Shown one piece after another: positions 47,812 through 58,197 of a stretch of 64,000 bases of DNA. The stretch's first letter is position 1. Every line of letters begins with the position of its first letter. The translations under genes and the position numbers were made by a program. The stretch is from Amphiura filiformis (taxonomy: Eukaryota; Echinodermata; Ophiuroidea; Amphilepidida; Amphiuridae). The stretch spans positions 77,006,713 to 77,070,712 of the forward strand of contig NC_092628.1 of the NCBI RefSeq assembly GCF_039555335.1, in the 5' to 3' direction. The notes under the pieces were generated by a model, which was given only the letters and a program-made list of their open reading frames with translations, made no database searches and was not told where the DNA came from.

Positions 47812-48105
47812 GTATATTATACAGCGCCTTTCACATGTGTACATGTACCAAAGCGCTTTACATTTATTCTGCTGTCATTAGAATTATGTCAGCTGCCATG
47901 CTTAAGGCATGGTCATACCTTTAGGCGGCGCTCAATGGACAATATTCATAACAGCTCCCCATTTCACCCCTGGGTAGAGAGAGGCAAGTAAGGTAAAGCG
48001 CCTTGCCCAAGAGCACAACACGTTGGCACCGCCGGGGCTGGAACTCGCAATCCACCGATTACAAGGTAGAGCCGAGCCCGTACCGTTGCGCCAACGTGCC
48101 CTTAT
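47812..48105. repeat. Widespread 'gcgcctttcacatg / gccttgcccaagagcacaa' dispersed repeat
   Basis: The order 'agcgcctttcac ... aaagcgctttaca ... aaagcgccttgcccaaga ... gccggggctggaactcgcaa ... ttgcgccaacgtgccc' is that of a repeat common in marine animal genomes. Its 3' half recalls a tRNA-like B-box, but no intact tRNA can be folded. Confidence 0.6.
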
Positions 48106-48583
48106 CGGGCTAGTGCTACAGAATAGTGAAATCATTGTGTATTTTAGACCAGAAAGCTTTTGATGGGCCAAATTAATCTTTTTCCAAGATTGCAACCAAC
48201 ATTACCTCAAATCATTAAATTTTTTTTTTTCAAAATAGTTCAGAAATGATGATGCTTTTTTGGAAAAATGCACAATAGATACTATTCACCCTTATGCATA
48301 TTAAACTATATAGAATGGTTTGCTTGAAGCTGAACAGCAAATCACTAAAGTTGTAATTACCACTTGTATCAAGTAAACCAAATTATAGGTTCGTCCACAC
48401 TTTCTGCACCTCACACACTCAGAAATTAGCTAGAATATGTCCATAGTAGTAACTATTATTGCCATGGAAGTGAAAAAACTGATAATTACCATGATTACCC
48501 ATTATAATTACCTGAGCGTCTCGGCCTTTATACTGTAATTTAACACCAGGAGAAGCTCAAATTTGAAGTAAGAGCAATGTCAC

Positions 48584-48647
48584 TGTGTTCTTTGTGGGAC
48601 AACTCATACTTCATAATTTCACATGAGCTATTCCACAAAAACCAAAG
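48584..48647 (-). ncRNA. Isolated hairpin of the cluster family (outlier copy)
   Basis: Read on the plus strand, TGTGTTCTTTGTGGGACAAC, then a loop of about 15 nt, then ATGAGCTATTCCACAAAAAC. It keeps the family's arms but has GTGGGAC opposite ATTCCAC where most copies have mismatches. It lies 0.9 kb beyond the array with an unrelated spacer. Its lower stem (AATGT / ACATT) differs from all array copies, yet still pairs. Supports an individually maintained hairpin rather than a fragment of a satellite. Confidence 0.65.
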
Positions 48648-49513
48648 AACATGCCACATTCTCCGCAGTCCATGGTCCAATGAAACTCCTCGGCTAGCCG
48701 TCTTGCCTTTGCTGTAGTACAATCGCCAGTTCCTGCCCTAAAACTTATGAAATGGACAACATGCATTACTACAAAGGCGGTATACATTAAAACCATTCAA
48801 CAACACAAATATGCCCTATCTATGCATTTGCTTACTCATCTGTCATAAAAGACAGAATATATAAACACTATTTCCCACACTATTTTTACAAAACATGTGT
48901 GGCCATACATTGTCAAGAACATTTACTCTAGTAATTATTGTATTCTAACCTAAAATTATGAATAATCATACTTTCTAATTTCCTCTGATATTCCCATGTA
49001 TAATTGGTAGAAAGCAAGTGAAGTGGGTGAACATTACCATGCTACATAGGTGATCGGCTTATTTGCTTATTATATAACCACCCTTCAATAAATGGGCTAA
49101 CAAATAATAACCTATCCAAATTCTGAGTCATTGACCAGGAAAGAGCATTAGACTTTTACACAGTCTTTTTATCTAATTAATCCCATGAATAATGGTATGT
49201 ATAGGAATGTTATGCAAGATCATGTACTTACATGTTTTACCCAGAAATGGTCCTTGAATTTCCAAATGTAGATTAAAAATGCAGTTTGATGCTCAGCTAA
49301 AAAGAACATATGACCATGAATATACAAAAACAAAACATACTAAAACATGGGACATAATTAATTATAATTAATACAAATAAAATTTACCAAAACAAGCTAA
49401 ATAGGATAAAAATAATAACAAATTGTAGATCCAGGGACTAGTATAAGTACACTTTTTACCGAATGCAGATCTGCAACATTAATTGTCCGGTGTCAATTGA
49501 TGTGATGAGTTTG

Positions 49514-51260
49514 ATCAGAAATCTTTGTTCTTGTAGAACAACTCATGGTGAGATATTCGCATGAGCTGTTCCACAAAAACCAAGGATAACCGATGATCTG
49601 TCAGGAAACTTGATGTAGATCTGCAACACTAATTACTGGCTGTCGATTGATGTGATGAGTTTGATCAGAAATCTTTGTTCTTATAGAACAACTCATGGTG
49701 AGATATTCGCATGAGCTGTTCCACAAAAACCAAGGATAACTGATGATCTGTCAGGAAACTTGATGTAGATCTGCAACACTAATTACTGGCTGTCGATTGA
49801 TGTGATGAGTTTGATCAGAAATCTTTGTTCTTATAGAACAACTCATGGTGAGATATTCGCATGAGCTGTTCCACAAAAACCAAGGATAACTGATGATTCT
49901 GTCAGGAAACTTGATGTAGATCTGCAACACTAATTACTGGCTGTCGATTGATGTGATGAGTTTGATCAGAAATCTTTGTTCTTATAGAACAACTCATGGT
50001 GAGATATTCGCATGAGCTGTTCCACAAAAACCAAGGATAACCGATGATTCTGTCAGGAAACTTGATGTAGACCTGCAACACTAATTACTGGCTGTCGATT
50101 GATGTGATGAGTTTGATCAGAAATCTTTGTTCTTATAGAACAACTCATGGTGAGATATTCGCATGAGCTGTTCCACAAAAACCAAGGATAACTGATGATC
50201 TGTCAGGAAACTTGATGTAGATCTGCAACACTAATTACTGGCTGTCGATTGATGTGATGAGTTTGATCAGAAATCTTTGTTCTTATAGAACAACTCATGG
50301 TGAGATATTCGCATGAGCTGTTCCACAAAAACCAAGGATAACTGATGATTCTGTCAGGAAACTTGATGTAGATTTGCAACACTAATTACTGGCGGTCGAT
50401 TGATGTGATGAGTTTGATCAGAAATCTTTGTTCTTATAGAACAACTCATGGTGAGATATTTGCATGAGCTGTTCCACAAAAACCAAGGATAACTGATGAT
50501 TCTGTCAGGAAACTTGATGTAGATCTGCAACACTAATTACTGGCTGTCGATTGATGTGATGAGTTTGATCAGAAATCTTTGTTCTTATAGAACAACTCAT
50601 GGTGAGATATTCGCATGAGCTGTTCCACAAAAACCAAGGATAACTGATGATTCTGTCAGGAAACTTGATGTAGATCTGCAACACTAATTACTGGCTGTCG
50701 ATTGATGTGATGAGTTTGATCAGAAATCTTTGTTCTTATAGAACAACTCATGGTGAGATATTTGCATGAGCTGTTCCACAAAAACCAAGGATAACTGATG
50801 ATTCTGTCAGGAAACTTGATGTAGATCTGCAACACTAATTACTGGCTGTCGATTGATGTGATGAGTTTGATCAGAAATCTTTGTTCTTATAGAACAACTC
50901 ATGGTGAGATATTCGCATGAGCTGTTCCACAAAAACCAAGGATAACTGATGATTCTGTCAGGAAACTTGATGTAGATCTGCAACACTAATTACTGGCTGT
51001 CGATTGATGTGATGAGTTTGATCAGAAATCTTTGTTCTTATAGAACAACTCATGGTGAGATATTCGCATGAGCTGTTCCACAAAAACCAAGGATAACTGA
51101 TGATCTGTCAGGAAACTTGATGTAGATCTGCAACACTAATTACTGGCTGTTGATTGATGTGATGAGTTTGATCAGAAATCTTTGTTCTTATAGAACAACT
51201 CATGGTGAGATATTTGCATGAGCTGTTCCACAAAAACCAAGGATAACTGATGATTCTGTC
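49514..51260 (-). ncRNA. Hairpin sub-cluster A1 (12 copies), miRNA/hpRNA-like precursors
   Basis: Each hairpin is about 81 nt. The plus-strand arms are ATCAGAAATCTTTG...GAACAACTCATG and CATGAGCTGTTCCACAAAAA...AACTGAT. The stem has about 34 positions, with one bulge, a 2-nt internal loop and a 12-nt loop (gtgagatattcg or ttg). On the minus strand four recurrent A-C mismatches become G-U pairs, leaving an almost continuous helix of about three turns, as Drosha substrates have. If cut about 11 bp from the base, the 5' product on the minus strand would begin near TTGGTTTTTGTGGAACAGCT. The arms are the most conserved part across the whole cluster. Processing and transcription are inferred, not shown. 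Confidence 0.6.
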
Positions 51261-51299
51261 AGGAATCTGGATGTAGATCTGTAATAATATCAATTCTTA

Positions 51300-51700
51300 G
51301 GATGCATTTTTCAGTATCTGTGTTTTGTGTAGAACAACTCATGAGCAGTATATAAAACATGAGCTGTTCCACAAAAACCAAGGATAACTGATGATGTGTC
51401 TGGAAACTGGATGTAGATCTGCAGTGTTAATTCTTGAGCTGTTCTGCAAAAGCTGAAAATAACTGCTGATGAAGGGAAGCCAACTGTAGATCTGCAACAT
51501 TAATTATCCGGTGATATGATGAGTTCGACCAGAAATCTTTGTTCTTATAGAACAACTCATGGTGAGATATTTGCATGAGCTGTTCCACAAAAACCAAGGA
51601 TAACTGATGATCTGTCAGGAAACTGGATGTACATGTAGATCTGCAATGTTCATTCTTGAGCTGTTCTTCAAAAGCCGAAGATAACTGTTGATGAAGGGAA
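51300..51700 (-). ncRNA. Degenerate interval of array A: one divergent hairpin, one typical hairpin, two half-hairpins
   Basis: A divergent hairpin at 51319-51385 (loop 'agcagtatataaaa', lower stem TCAGT/ACTGA) resembles copies at 53725 and 54225. A normal copy starts at 51535. Lone 3' arms (ttgagctgttctgcaaaagc at about 51434; ttgagctgttcttcaaaagc at about 51655) lack their partners and cannot fold. Confidence 0.5.
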
Positions 51701-51756
51701 GCCGAAAGAAGATCACAACACTAAATTATCGGGTGTTGATTGATGTGATGAGTTCG

Positions 51757-53660
51757 ACCAGAAATCTTTGTTCTTGTAGAACAACTCATGGTGAGATATT
51801 TGCATGAGCTGTTCCACAAAAACCAAGGATAACTGATGATTCTGTCAGGAAACTTGATGTAGATCTGCAACACTAATTACTGGCTGTCGATTGATGTGAT
51901 GAGTTTGATCAGAAATCTTTGTTCTTATAGAACAACTCATGGTGAGATATTCGCATGAGCTGTTCCACAAAAACCAAGGATAACTGATGATTCTGTCAGG
52001 AAACTTGATGTAGATCTGCAACACTAATTACTGGCGGTCGATTGATGTGATGAGTTTGATCAGAAATCTTTGTTCTTATAGAACGTTCTTATAGAACAAC
52101 TCATGGTGAGATATTCGCATGAGCTGTTCCACAAAAACCAAGGATAACTGATGATTCTGTCAGGAAACTTGATGTAGATCTGCAACACTAATTACTGGCT
52201 GTCGATTGATGTGATGAGTTTGATCAGAAATCTTTGTTCTTATAGAACAACTCATGGTGAGATATTCGCATGAGCTGTTCCACAAAAACCAAGGATAACT
52301 GATGATTCTGTCAGGAAACTTGATGTAGATCTGCAACACTAATTACTGGCTGTCGATTGATGTGATGAGTTTGATCAGAAATCTTTGTTCTTATAGAACA
52401 ACTCATGGTGAGATATTCGCATGAGCTGTTCCACAAAAACCAAGGATAACTGATGATTATGTCAGGAAACTTGATGTAGAACTGCAACACTAATTACTGG
52501 CTGTCGATTGATGTGATGAGTTTGATCAGAAATCTTTGTTCTTATAGAACAACTCATGGTGAGATATTCGCATGAGCTGTTCCACAAAAACCAAGGATAA
52601 CTGATGATTCTGTCAGGAAACTTGATGTAGATCTGCAACACTAATTACTGGCTGTCGATTGATGTGATGAGTTTGATCAGAAATCTTTGTTCTTATAGAA
52701 CAACTCATGGTGAGATATTCGCATGAGCTGTTCCACAAAAACCAAGGATAACTGATGATTCTGTCAGGAAACTTGATGTAGATCTGCAACACTAATTACT
52801 GGCTGTCGATTGATGTGATGAGTTTGATCAGAAATCTTTGTTCTTATAGAACAACTCATGGTGAGATATTCGCATGAGCTGTTCCACAAAAACCACGGAT
52901 AACTGATGATTATGTCAGGAAACTTGATGTAGAACTGCAACACTAATTACTGGCTGTCGATTGATGTGATGAGTTTGATCAGAAATCTTTGTTCTTATAG
53001 AACAACTCATGGTGAGATATTCGCATGAGCTGTTCCACAATAACCCCCGACAACTGATGATTCTGTCAGGAAACTTGATGTAGATCTGCAACACTAATTA
53101 CTGGCTGTCGATTGATGTGATGAGTTTGATCAGAAATCTTTGTTCTTATAGAACAACTCATGGTGAGATATTCGCATGAGCTGTTCCACAAAAACCAAGG
53201 ATAACTGATGATTCTGTCAGGAAACTTGATGTAGAACTGCAACACTAATTACTGGCTGTCGATTGATGTGATGAGTTTGATCAGAAATCTTTGTTCTTAT
53301 AGAACAACTCATGGTGAGATATTCGCATGAGCTGTACCACAAAAACCAAGGATAACTGATGATTCTGTCAGGAAACTTGATGTAGAACTGCAACACTACT
53401 GGCTGTCGATTGATGTGATGAGTTTGATCAGAAATCTTTGTTCTTATAGAACAACTCATGGTGAGATATTCGCATGAGCTGTTCCACAAAAACCAAGGAT
53501 AACTGATGATCTGTCAGGAAACTTGATGTAGATCTGCAACACTCAATTGATGTGATGAGTTTGATCAGAAATCTTTGTTCTTGTAGAACAACTCATGGTG
53601 AGATATTTGCATGAGCTGTTCCACAAAAACCAAGGATAACTGACGATTTTTCTGGAAACA
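51757..53660 (-). ncRNA. Hairpin sub-cluster A2 (13 copies)
   Basis: Copies start at 51764, 51915, 52066, 52230, 52381, 52532, 52683, 52834, 52985, 53136, 53287, 53434 and 53571. They have the same structure as sub-cluster A1. The copy at 52066 carries an exact 13-bp duplication (GTTCTTATAGAAC twice, 52072-52097). The copy at 52985 has a damaged 3' arm (53040-53051). Copies at 53434 and 53571 have shortened spacers. Most units are otherwise almost identical. Confidence 0.6.
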
Positions 53661-53724
53661 TTCTGATGAAGGAAAACGAAATGTAGAACCGTAATATCAA
53701 TTCATATGATTCATTTTTACAGTA

Positions 53725-53792
53725 TCTGTGTTTCATATAGAACAACTCATGAGCATTATATAAAACATGAGCTGTTCCACAAAAACCAAGGA
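53725..53792 (-). ncRNA. Divergent hairpin between the two arrays
   Basis: Arms 'tagaacaactcatg' and 'catgagctgttccacaaaaa' with loop 'agcattatataaaa' and lower stem CAGT/ACTG. Similar to the copies at 51319 and 54225, hence probably a relic of the ancestral type. Confidence 0.55.
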
Positions 53793-53794
53793 TA

Positions 53795-54215
53795 ACTGAT
53801 GATGTTTGGAAACATTTTGGAGAAGTAAAAACTGAATGCAGATCCCGAGATCCGCAATGTCAATTCTTTGTAAGCTAATTTACAAAATAAAAAAAATAAT
53901 ATAAAAATAAAAATGAATGAAATGGTTCATACAACTATAAATATTGCACTCACCCAGTGAACTTGTGATTTGCCTGGAAACACTCACATTACACATTGTA
54001 TAATCTGAAAAAGGGAAAAATTTAACACAAATCTGCAACATAAACATGCAAATGCAATACCTGGTATCTACTGATGAGAAATCGAATTACACAACATTTG
54101 CAACATTAATTCTCATGATGTTACCTTGTGTTTGTAGACCAAATAAACAGACGCTGAAACGATAAAACTGGATGACACAACAACATCTGCAAGCAGTAAT
54201 TTCTCATGATGCATT
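53795..54215. other. Spacer between hairpin arrays
   Basis: AT-rich, with remnants of the unit spacer ('gatctgcaacat', 'ctcatgatg') but no foldable hairpin. Suggests decay of former units. Confidence 0.5.
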
Positions 54216-54221
54216 TCTCAG

Positions 54222-54915
54222 TATCTGTGTTCTTTGTAGAACAACTCATGAGCAGTACTAATAAGCACGAGCTGTTCTACAAAAACCAAAGATTACTGAT
54301 GTAGTAGTTCACATTCCTCCATGATGATCTGGTATGTAGACCCCGATGATGTAATTATCAAGAACCAGTGTTCTTTGTAGAACAACTCATGGTGAATGAT
54401 GAAAACATGAGCTGTTCAACAAAAACCAAAGGTAGATGATATCAAACTGCAGTGAAATCCAATCCAATCCCCAATAGCCTGGTCATTAAGCATCCATCCC
54501 AGCTGTCATCGATATGTCAGAAAACAGATGAAAACATTGGGAAGTTTGGATTAACAACCAGTGTTCTTTGTAGAACAACTCATGATACAGACACATATGA
54601 GCTGTTCCACAAAAACCATCAGTCATCAATCACTACAGTAGTTAGTAGCAGGAGAGGAATCAAAACCAACTGATGAAGATGCAAATGAAGATCGAGTCAC
54701 ATGATATGTGTTCTTTGTAGAACAACTCATGAAAATTAGGAAAAACAGGAGGTGTTCGACAAAAAACAAACATCACTGACAAAGTAAATTATCAAACAGC
54801 TTCTCGTTGGACAACATGACATGCAATTGATGAATTAAAAAATGATCAGTGTTCTTTGTAGAACAACTCATGGGTTACATACATGTATCATGAGCTGTTC
54901 CACAAAAACCAGAAA
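54222..54915 (-). ncRNA. Hairpin sub-cluster B1: five individually diverged copies
   Basis: Hairpins start at 54225, 54368, 54560, 54708 and 54849. Each keeps 'gttctttgtagaacaactcatg'-type and 'catgagctgttc(c)acaaaaacca'-type arms with an unrelated loop and spacer. Lower stems differ and several pair well (54225: TCAGTA with TACTGA; 54849: ATGAT with ATCAT). The copy at 54708 has lost several pairs (aggaggtgttcgac). The pattern of constant arms and variable loop and flank is typical of microRNA genes of different ages. Confidence 0.62.
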
Positions 54916-54974
54916 TCATCTAACAACATGACACAAGAAAACACTGCTGCCATTCTTCACTTGAGGAGCTTTTG

Positions 54975-57160
54975 TTCAATAGCCTGTGTTCTTTGTAAAA
55001 CAACTCATGGATTAACTTCCACAACATGAGCTGTTTTACAAAAACCACAGATCATTGATAATGATCAGACTGAAAAGAAAAAATTGCCAAGATGTATTAT
55101 TCAAAGACATGTGTTCTTTGTAAAACAACTCATGAATTAAAGAATATACTTCACATGAGCTATTTTACAAAAACCAAATGTCATTGAAGCAAGCAAAAAC
55201 AAACAAACAAAAAAATACTGCAAGAGTTGGAGTTGGTTATCAATGTTCTGTGTTCTTTGTAAAACAACTCATGGTTAAAACAATTTACATGAGCTGTTCC
55301 ACAAAAACCAAAGACCATTGATAATGATCACAAACTGAAAAGAAAAACAGCTCACCATGATGTATTATTCAAAGACCTGTGTTCTTTGTAAAACAACTCA
55401 TGAATTAAAGAATACACTTCACATGAGTTATTTCACAAAAACCAAATGTCATTGAAGTAAGCAAGAATATAAACAAAAAATAATGTAAGACAACTTGGGA
55501 GTTGTTTATCAATGTTCTGTGTTCTTTGTAAAACAACTCATGGTCTAAGACTATTCACATGAGCTGTTCCACAAAAACCAAAGATCATTGAATATAATGA
55601 AAAACAATAGACCACAGTCACAAAATGAACAAGAAAAAGACCATGATGTGTCATTCAAAGACCTGTGTTCTTTGTAAAACAACTCATGAATAAAAGATAC
55701 TTCACATGAGTTATTTCACAAAAACCAAATGTCATTGAAGAAAGCAAAAACATAAACAAGAAATAATGAAACAACTTAGAGTTGTTTATCAATGTTCTGT
55801 GTTCTTTGTAAAACAACTCATGGTTAAAACAATTTACATGAGCTGTTCCACAAAAACCAAAGATCATTGATAATGATCGCAAACTGAAAAGAAAAAGCTC
55901 GCCATGATGTATTATTCAAAGACCTGTGTTCTTTGTAAAACAACTCATGAATTAAAGATACTTCACATGAGTTATTTCACAAAAACCAAATGTCATTGAA
56001 GTAAGCAACAAACAAAAAATAACAAAGTGGCTTGGAGTTGGTTATCAATGTTCTGTGTTCTTTGTAAAACAACTCATGGTTAAAACAATTTACATGAGCT
56101 GTTTCACAAAAACCAAAGATCACTGACAATGATCGCAAACTGAAAAGAAAAAGCTCGCCATGATGTATTATTCAAAGACCTGTGTTCTTTGTAAAACAAC
56201 TCATGAATTAAAGATACTTCACATGAGTTATTTCACAAAAACCAAATGTCATTGAAGTAAGCAACAAACAAAAAATAACAAAGTAGCTTGGAGTTGGTTA
56301 TCAATGTTCTGTGTTCTTTGTAAAACAACTCATGGTTAAAACAATTTACATGAGCTGTTCCACAAAAACCAAAGATCATTGATAATGATCGCAAACTGAA
56401 AAGAAAAAGCTCGCCATGATGTATTATTCAAAGACCTGTGTTCTTTGTAAAACAACTCATGAATTAAAGATACTTCACATGAGTTATTTCACAAAAACCA
56501 AATGTCATTTAAGTAAGCAACAAACAAAAAATAACAACGTAGCTTGGAGTTGTTTATCAATGTTCTGTGTTCTTTGTAAAACAACTCATGGTTAAAACAA
56601 TTTACATGAGCTGTTCCACAAAAACCAAAGATCATTGATAATGATCGCAAACTGAAAAGAAAAGCTCGCCATGATGTATTATTCAAAGACCTGTGTTCTT
56701 TGTAAAACAACTCATGAATTAAAGATACTTCACAAGTTCACATGAGTTATTTCACAAAAACCAAATGTCATTGAAGTAAGCAACATAAACAAAAAATAAT
56801 GTAAGGTAGCTTGGAATTGTTTATCAATGTTCTGTGTTCTTTGTAAAACAACTCATGGTTAAAACAATTTACATGAGCTGTTCCACAAAAACCAAAGATC
56901 ATTGATAATGATCGCAAACTGAAAAAAAAAGCTCGCCATGATGTATTATTCAAAGACCTGTGTTCTTTGTAAAACAACTCATGAATTAAAGATACTTCAC
57001 ATGAGTTATTTCACAAAACCAAATGTCATTGAAGTAAGCAACATAAACAAAAAATAATGTAAGGTAGCTTGGAGTTGTTTATCAATGTTCTGTGTTCTTT
57101 GTAAAACAACTCATGGTTTAAAACAATTCACATGAGCTGTTTCACAAAAACCAAAGACCA
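54975..57160 (-). ncRNA. Hairpin sub-cluster B2: 17 copies in alternating dimers
   Basis: Two types alternate. Type 1 starts at 54985, 55249, 55519, 55799, 56054, 56310, 56566, 56832 and 57090 (loop like gttaaaacaattta, lower stem TATCAATG with CATTGATA). Type 2 starts at 55110, 55379, 55664, 55925, 56181, 56437, 56692 and 56959 (loop like aattaaagatacttca, lower stem TTCAA with TTGAA and GAC with GTC). The dimer period is 255-285 bp. The arm reads TGTAAAACAACTCATG here instead of TGTAGAAC..., and in copies such as 54985 and 55110 the other arm changes to TTTTACA, restoring pairing. Confidence 0.62.
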
Positions 57161-57735
57161 TTGAACATGAACAAGATTGTTGACAAATATTAATAGAGTA
57201 CCCAACTGGAGTTGTAACTTATCAATGTTCTGTTTATCAATGTTCTCTTCAATGACTGAACATGAAGGACTACTCCATATTTCAGAAAAATACAGCACTA
57301 AATTTTTGAGACAAGTCTTTGAATTTTATGATTGCAATTGTAAGAAATCATTCAAAATAACATGTTTTAGGCCCATTGTCCCCCAAATTACAAAAATATC
57401 AAACTTTAATATTCCCTGTTAAAACTAAAGGATTAAGATTGAGCAAGTGTGGATAATATCCTTTGTAAAAAAAAAAAAAAAATTCTGAGCTCATAGCCTA
57501 TACTCGAAATTGTGAATGCTAGCCTCAGACTTGTGACAAGTCTTTGAATTTTTGTGACTGCAATTGTAAGAAATCATTCAAAATTAGGAATTAAAAATGG
57601 ATTAAGATTGGGCAGTTTTATTTCATAAAACAGTACATCATCTTTTGAATCCAAATAAACTTAGATCTGTATTTTACCGAAATAGGGAGTAAGAACAAAT
57701 AGAATGCAGTACCCACTTGGAGTTGTTTGTCAATG
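57160..57735. other. Insertion inside the hairpin array
   Basis: A non-hairpin stretch interrupts the array. It contains a local repeat (ttgaattttatgattgcaat ... at about 57,318 and a diverged copy at about 57,545, each followed by 'gtaagaaatcattcaaaat'). Confidence 0.5.
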
Positions 57736-58082
57736 TTCTGTGTTCTTTGTAAAACAACTCATGATTAAAAGCAATTTACATGAGCTGTTTTACAAAAACC
57801 AAAGATCACTGGACATTGTTGAGAACTGCAACGAATATAGCGGTGCCTTCTCAGATGTAGTTCATCAATGTTCTGTGTTCTTTGTAAAACAACTCATGGT
57901 CTAAGAAAGCATCTCACATGAGCTATTTTACAAAAACCAAGGATCATTGAACAAGAACAGAATCAGGAAAAAATGACACTAATCTTGTGTTTACTTGAGG
58001 CATTTACCAATGGTCTGTGTTCTTTGTAAAACAACTCATGGTTAAGGTTAAAAACATGAGCCATTTAACAAAAACCAAGGAT
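57735..58082 (-). ncRNA. Hairpin sub-cluster B3 (three copies), distal end
   Basis: Hairpins start at 57739, 57874 and 58016. The copy at 57874 pairs GTAAAAC with CTATTTTAC; 58016 is more eroded (gagccatttaac). Lower stems such as TCAATG with CATTGA remain in 57874. They form the 5' end of the cluster if it is transcribed from the minus strand. Confidence 0.58.
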
Positions 58083-58197
58083 CATTGATTTCAAAAATAC
58101 AAAAATAAAAGAAACTTGTTCTCAGAAAAAAGAACCTGCATTGGGCAATTCATTTAAACCATCTTTATCATTAAATTTTATAAATATAATTCCTCAA

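Larger units (their letters stand above)
49480..53680. repeat. Tandem array A, 150-151 bp unit
   Basis: About 26 units, most nearly identical, with a constant spacer (for example 'actaattactggctgtcgat', 'gatgtgatgagtttgatcag') and a hairpin in each unit. Repeated word 'atctttgttctt' starts at 49521, 49671, 49821, 49972, 50123, 50273, 50424, 50575, 50726, 50877, 51028, 51178, then after a degenerate stretch 51535, 51764, 51915, 52066, 52230, 52381, 52532, 52683, 52834, 52985, 53136, 53287, 53434 and 53571. The homogeneity shows recent expansion or gene conversion. Confidence 0.95.

Noticed and set aside
47990..48110. tRNA gene
   Set aside because: Only a B-box-like 'ggctggaactcgcaat' stretch is present; no cloverleaf can be folded, and the whole interval matches a common dispersed repeat.
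53217..53489. 90-codon ORF on the minus strand in the hairpin array
   Set aside because: It arises from repeating units without stops and is just the hairpin unit read in one frame; repeated short frames elsewhere in the array are the same artefact.
49480..58082. CRISPR array
   Set aside because: Regular repeats are present, but spacers are repeated rather than unique, repeats are long and hairpin-forming, and the context is a eukaryotic genome with introns.
49480..58082. Known large microRNA clusters (miR-430/427, C19MC)
   Set aside because: Arms lack the AAGUGCU-type seed and share no recognisable sequence with those families as I know them.
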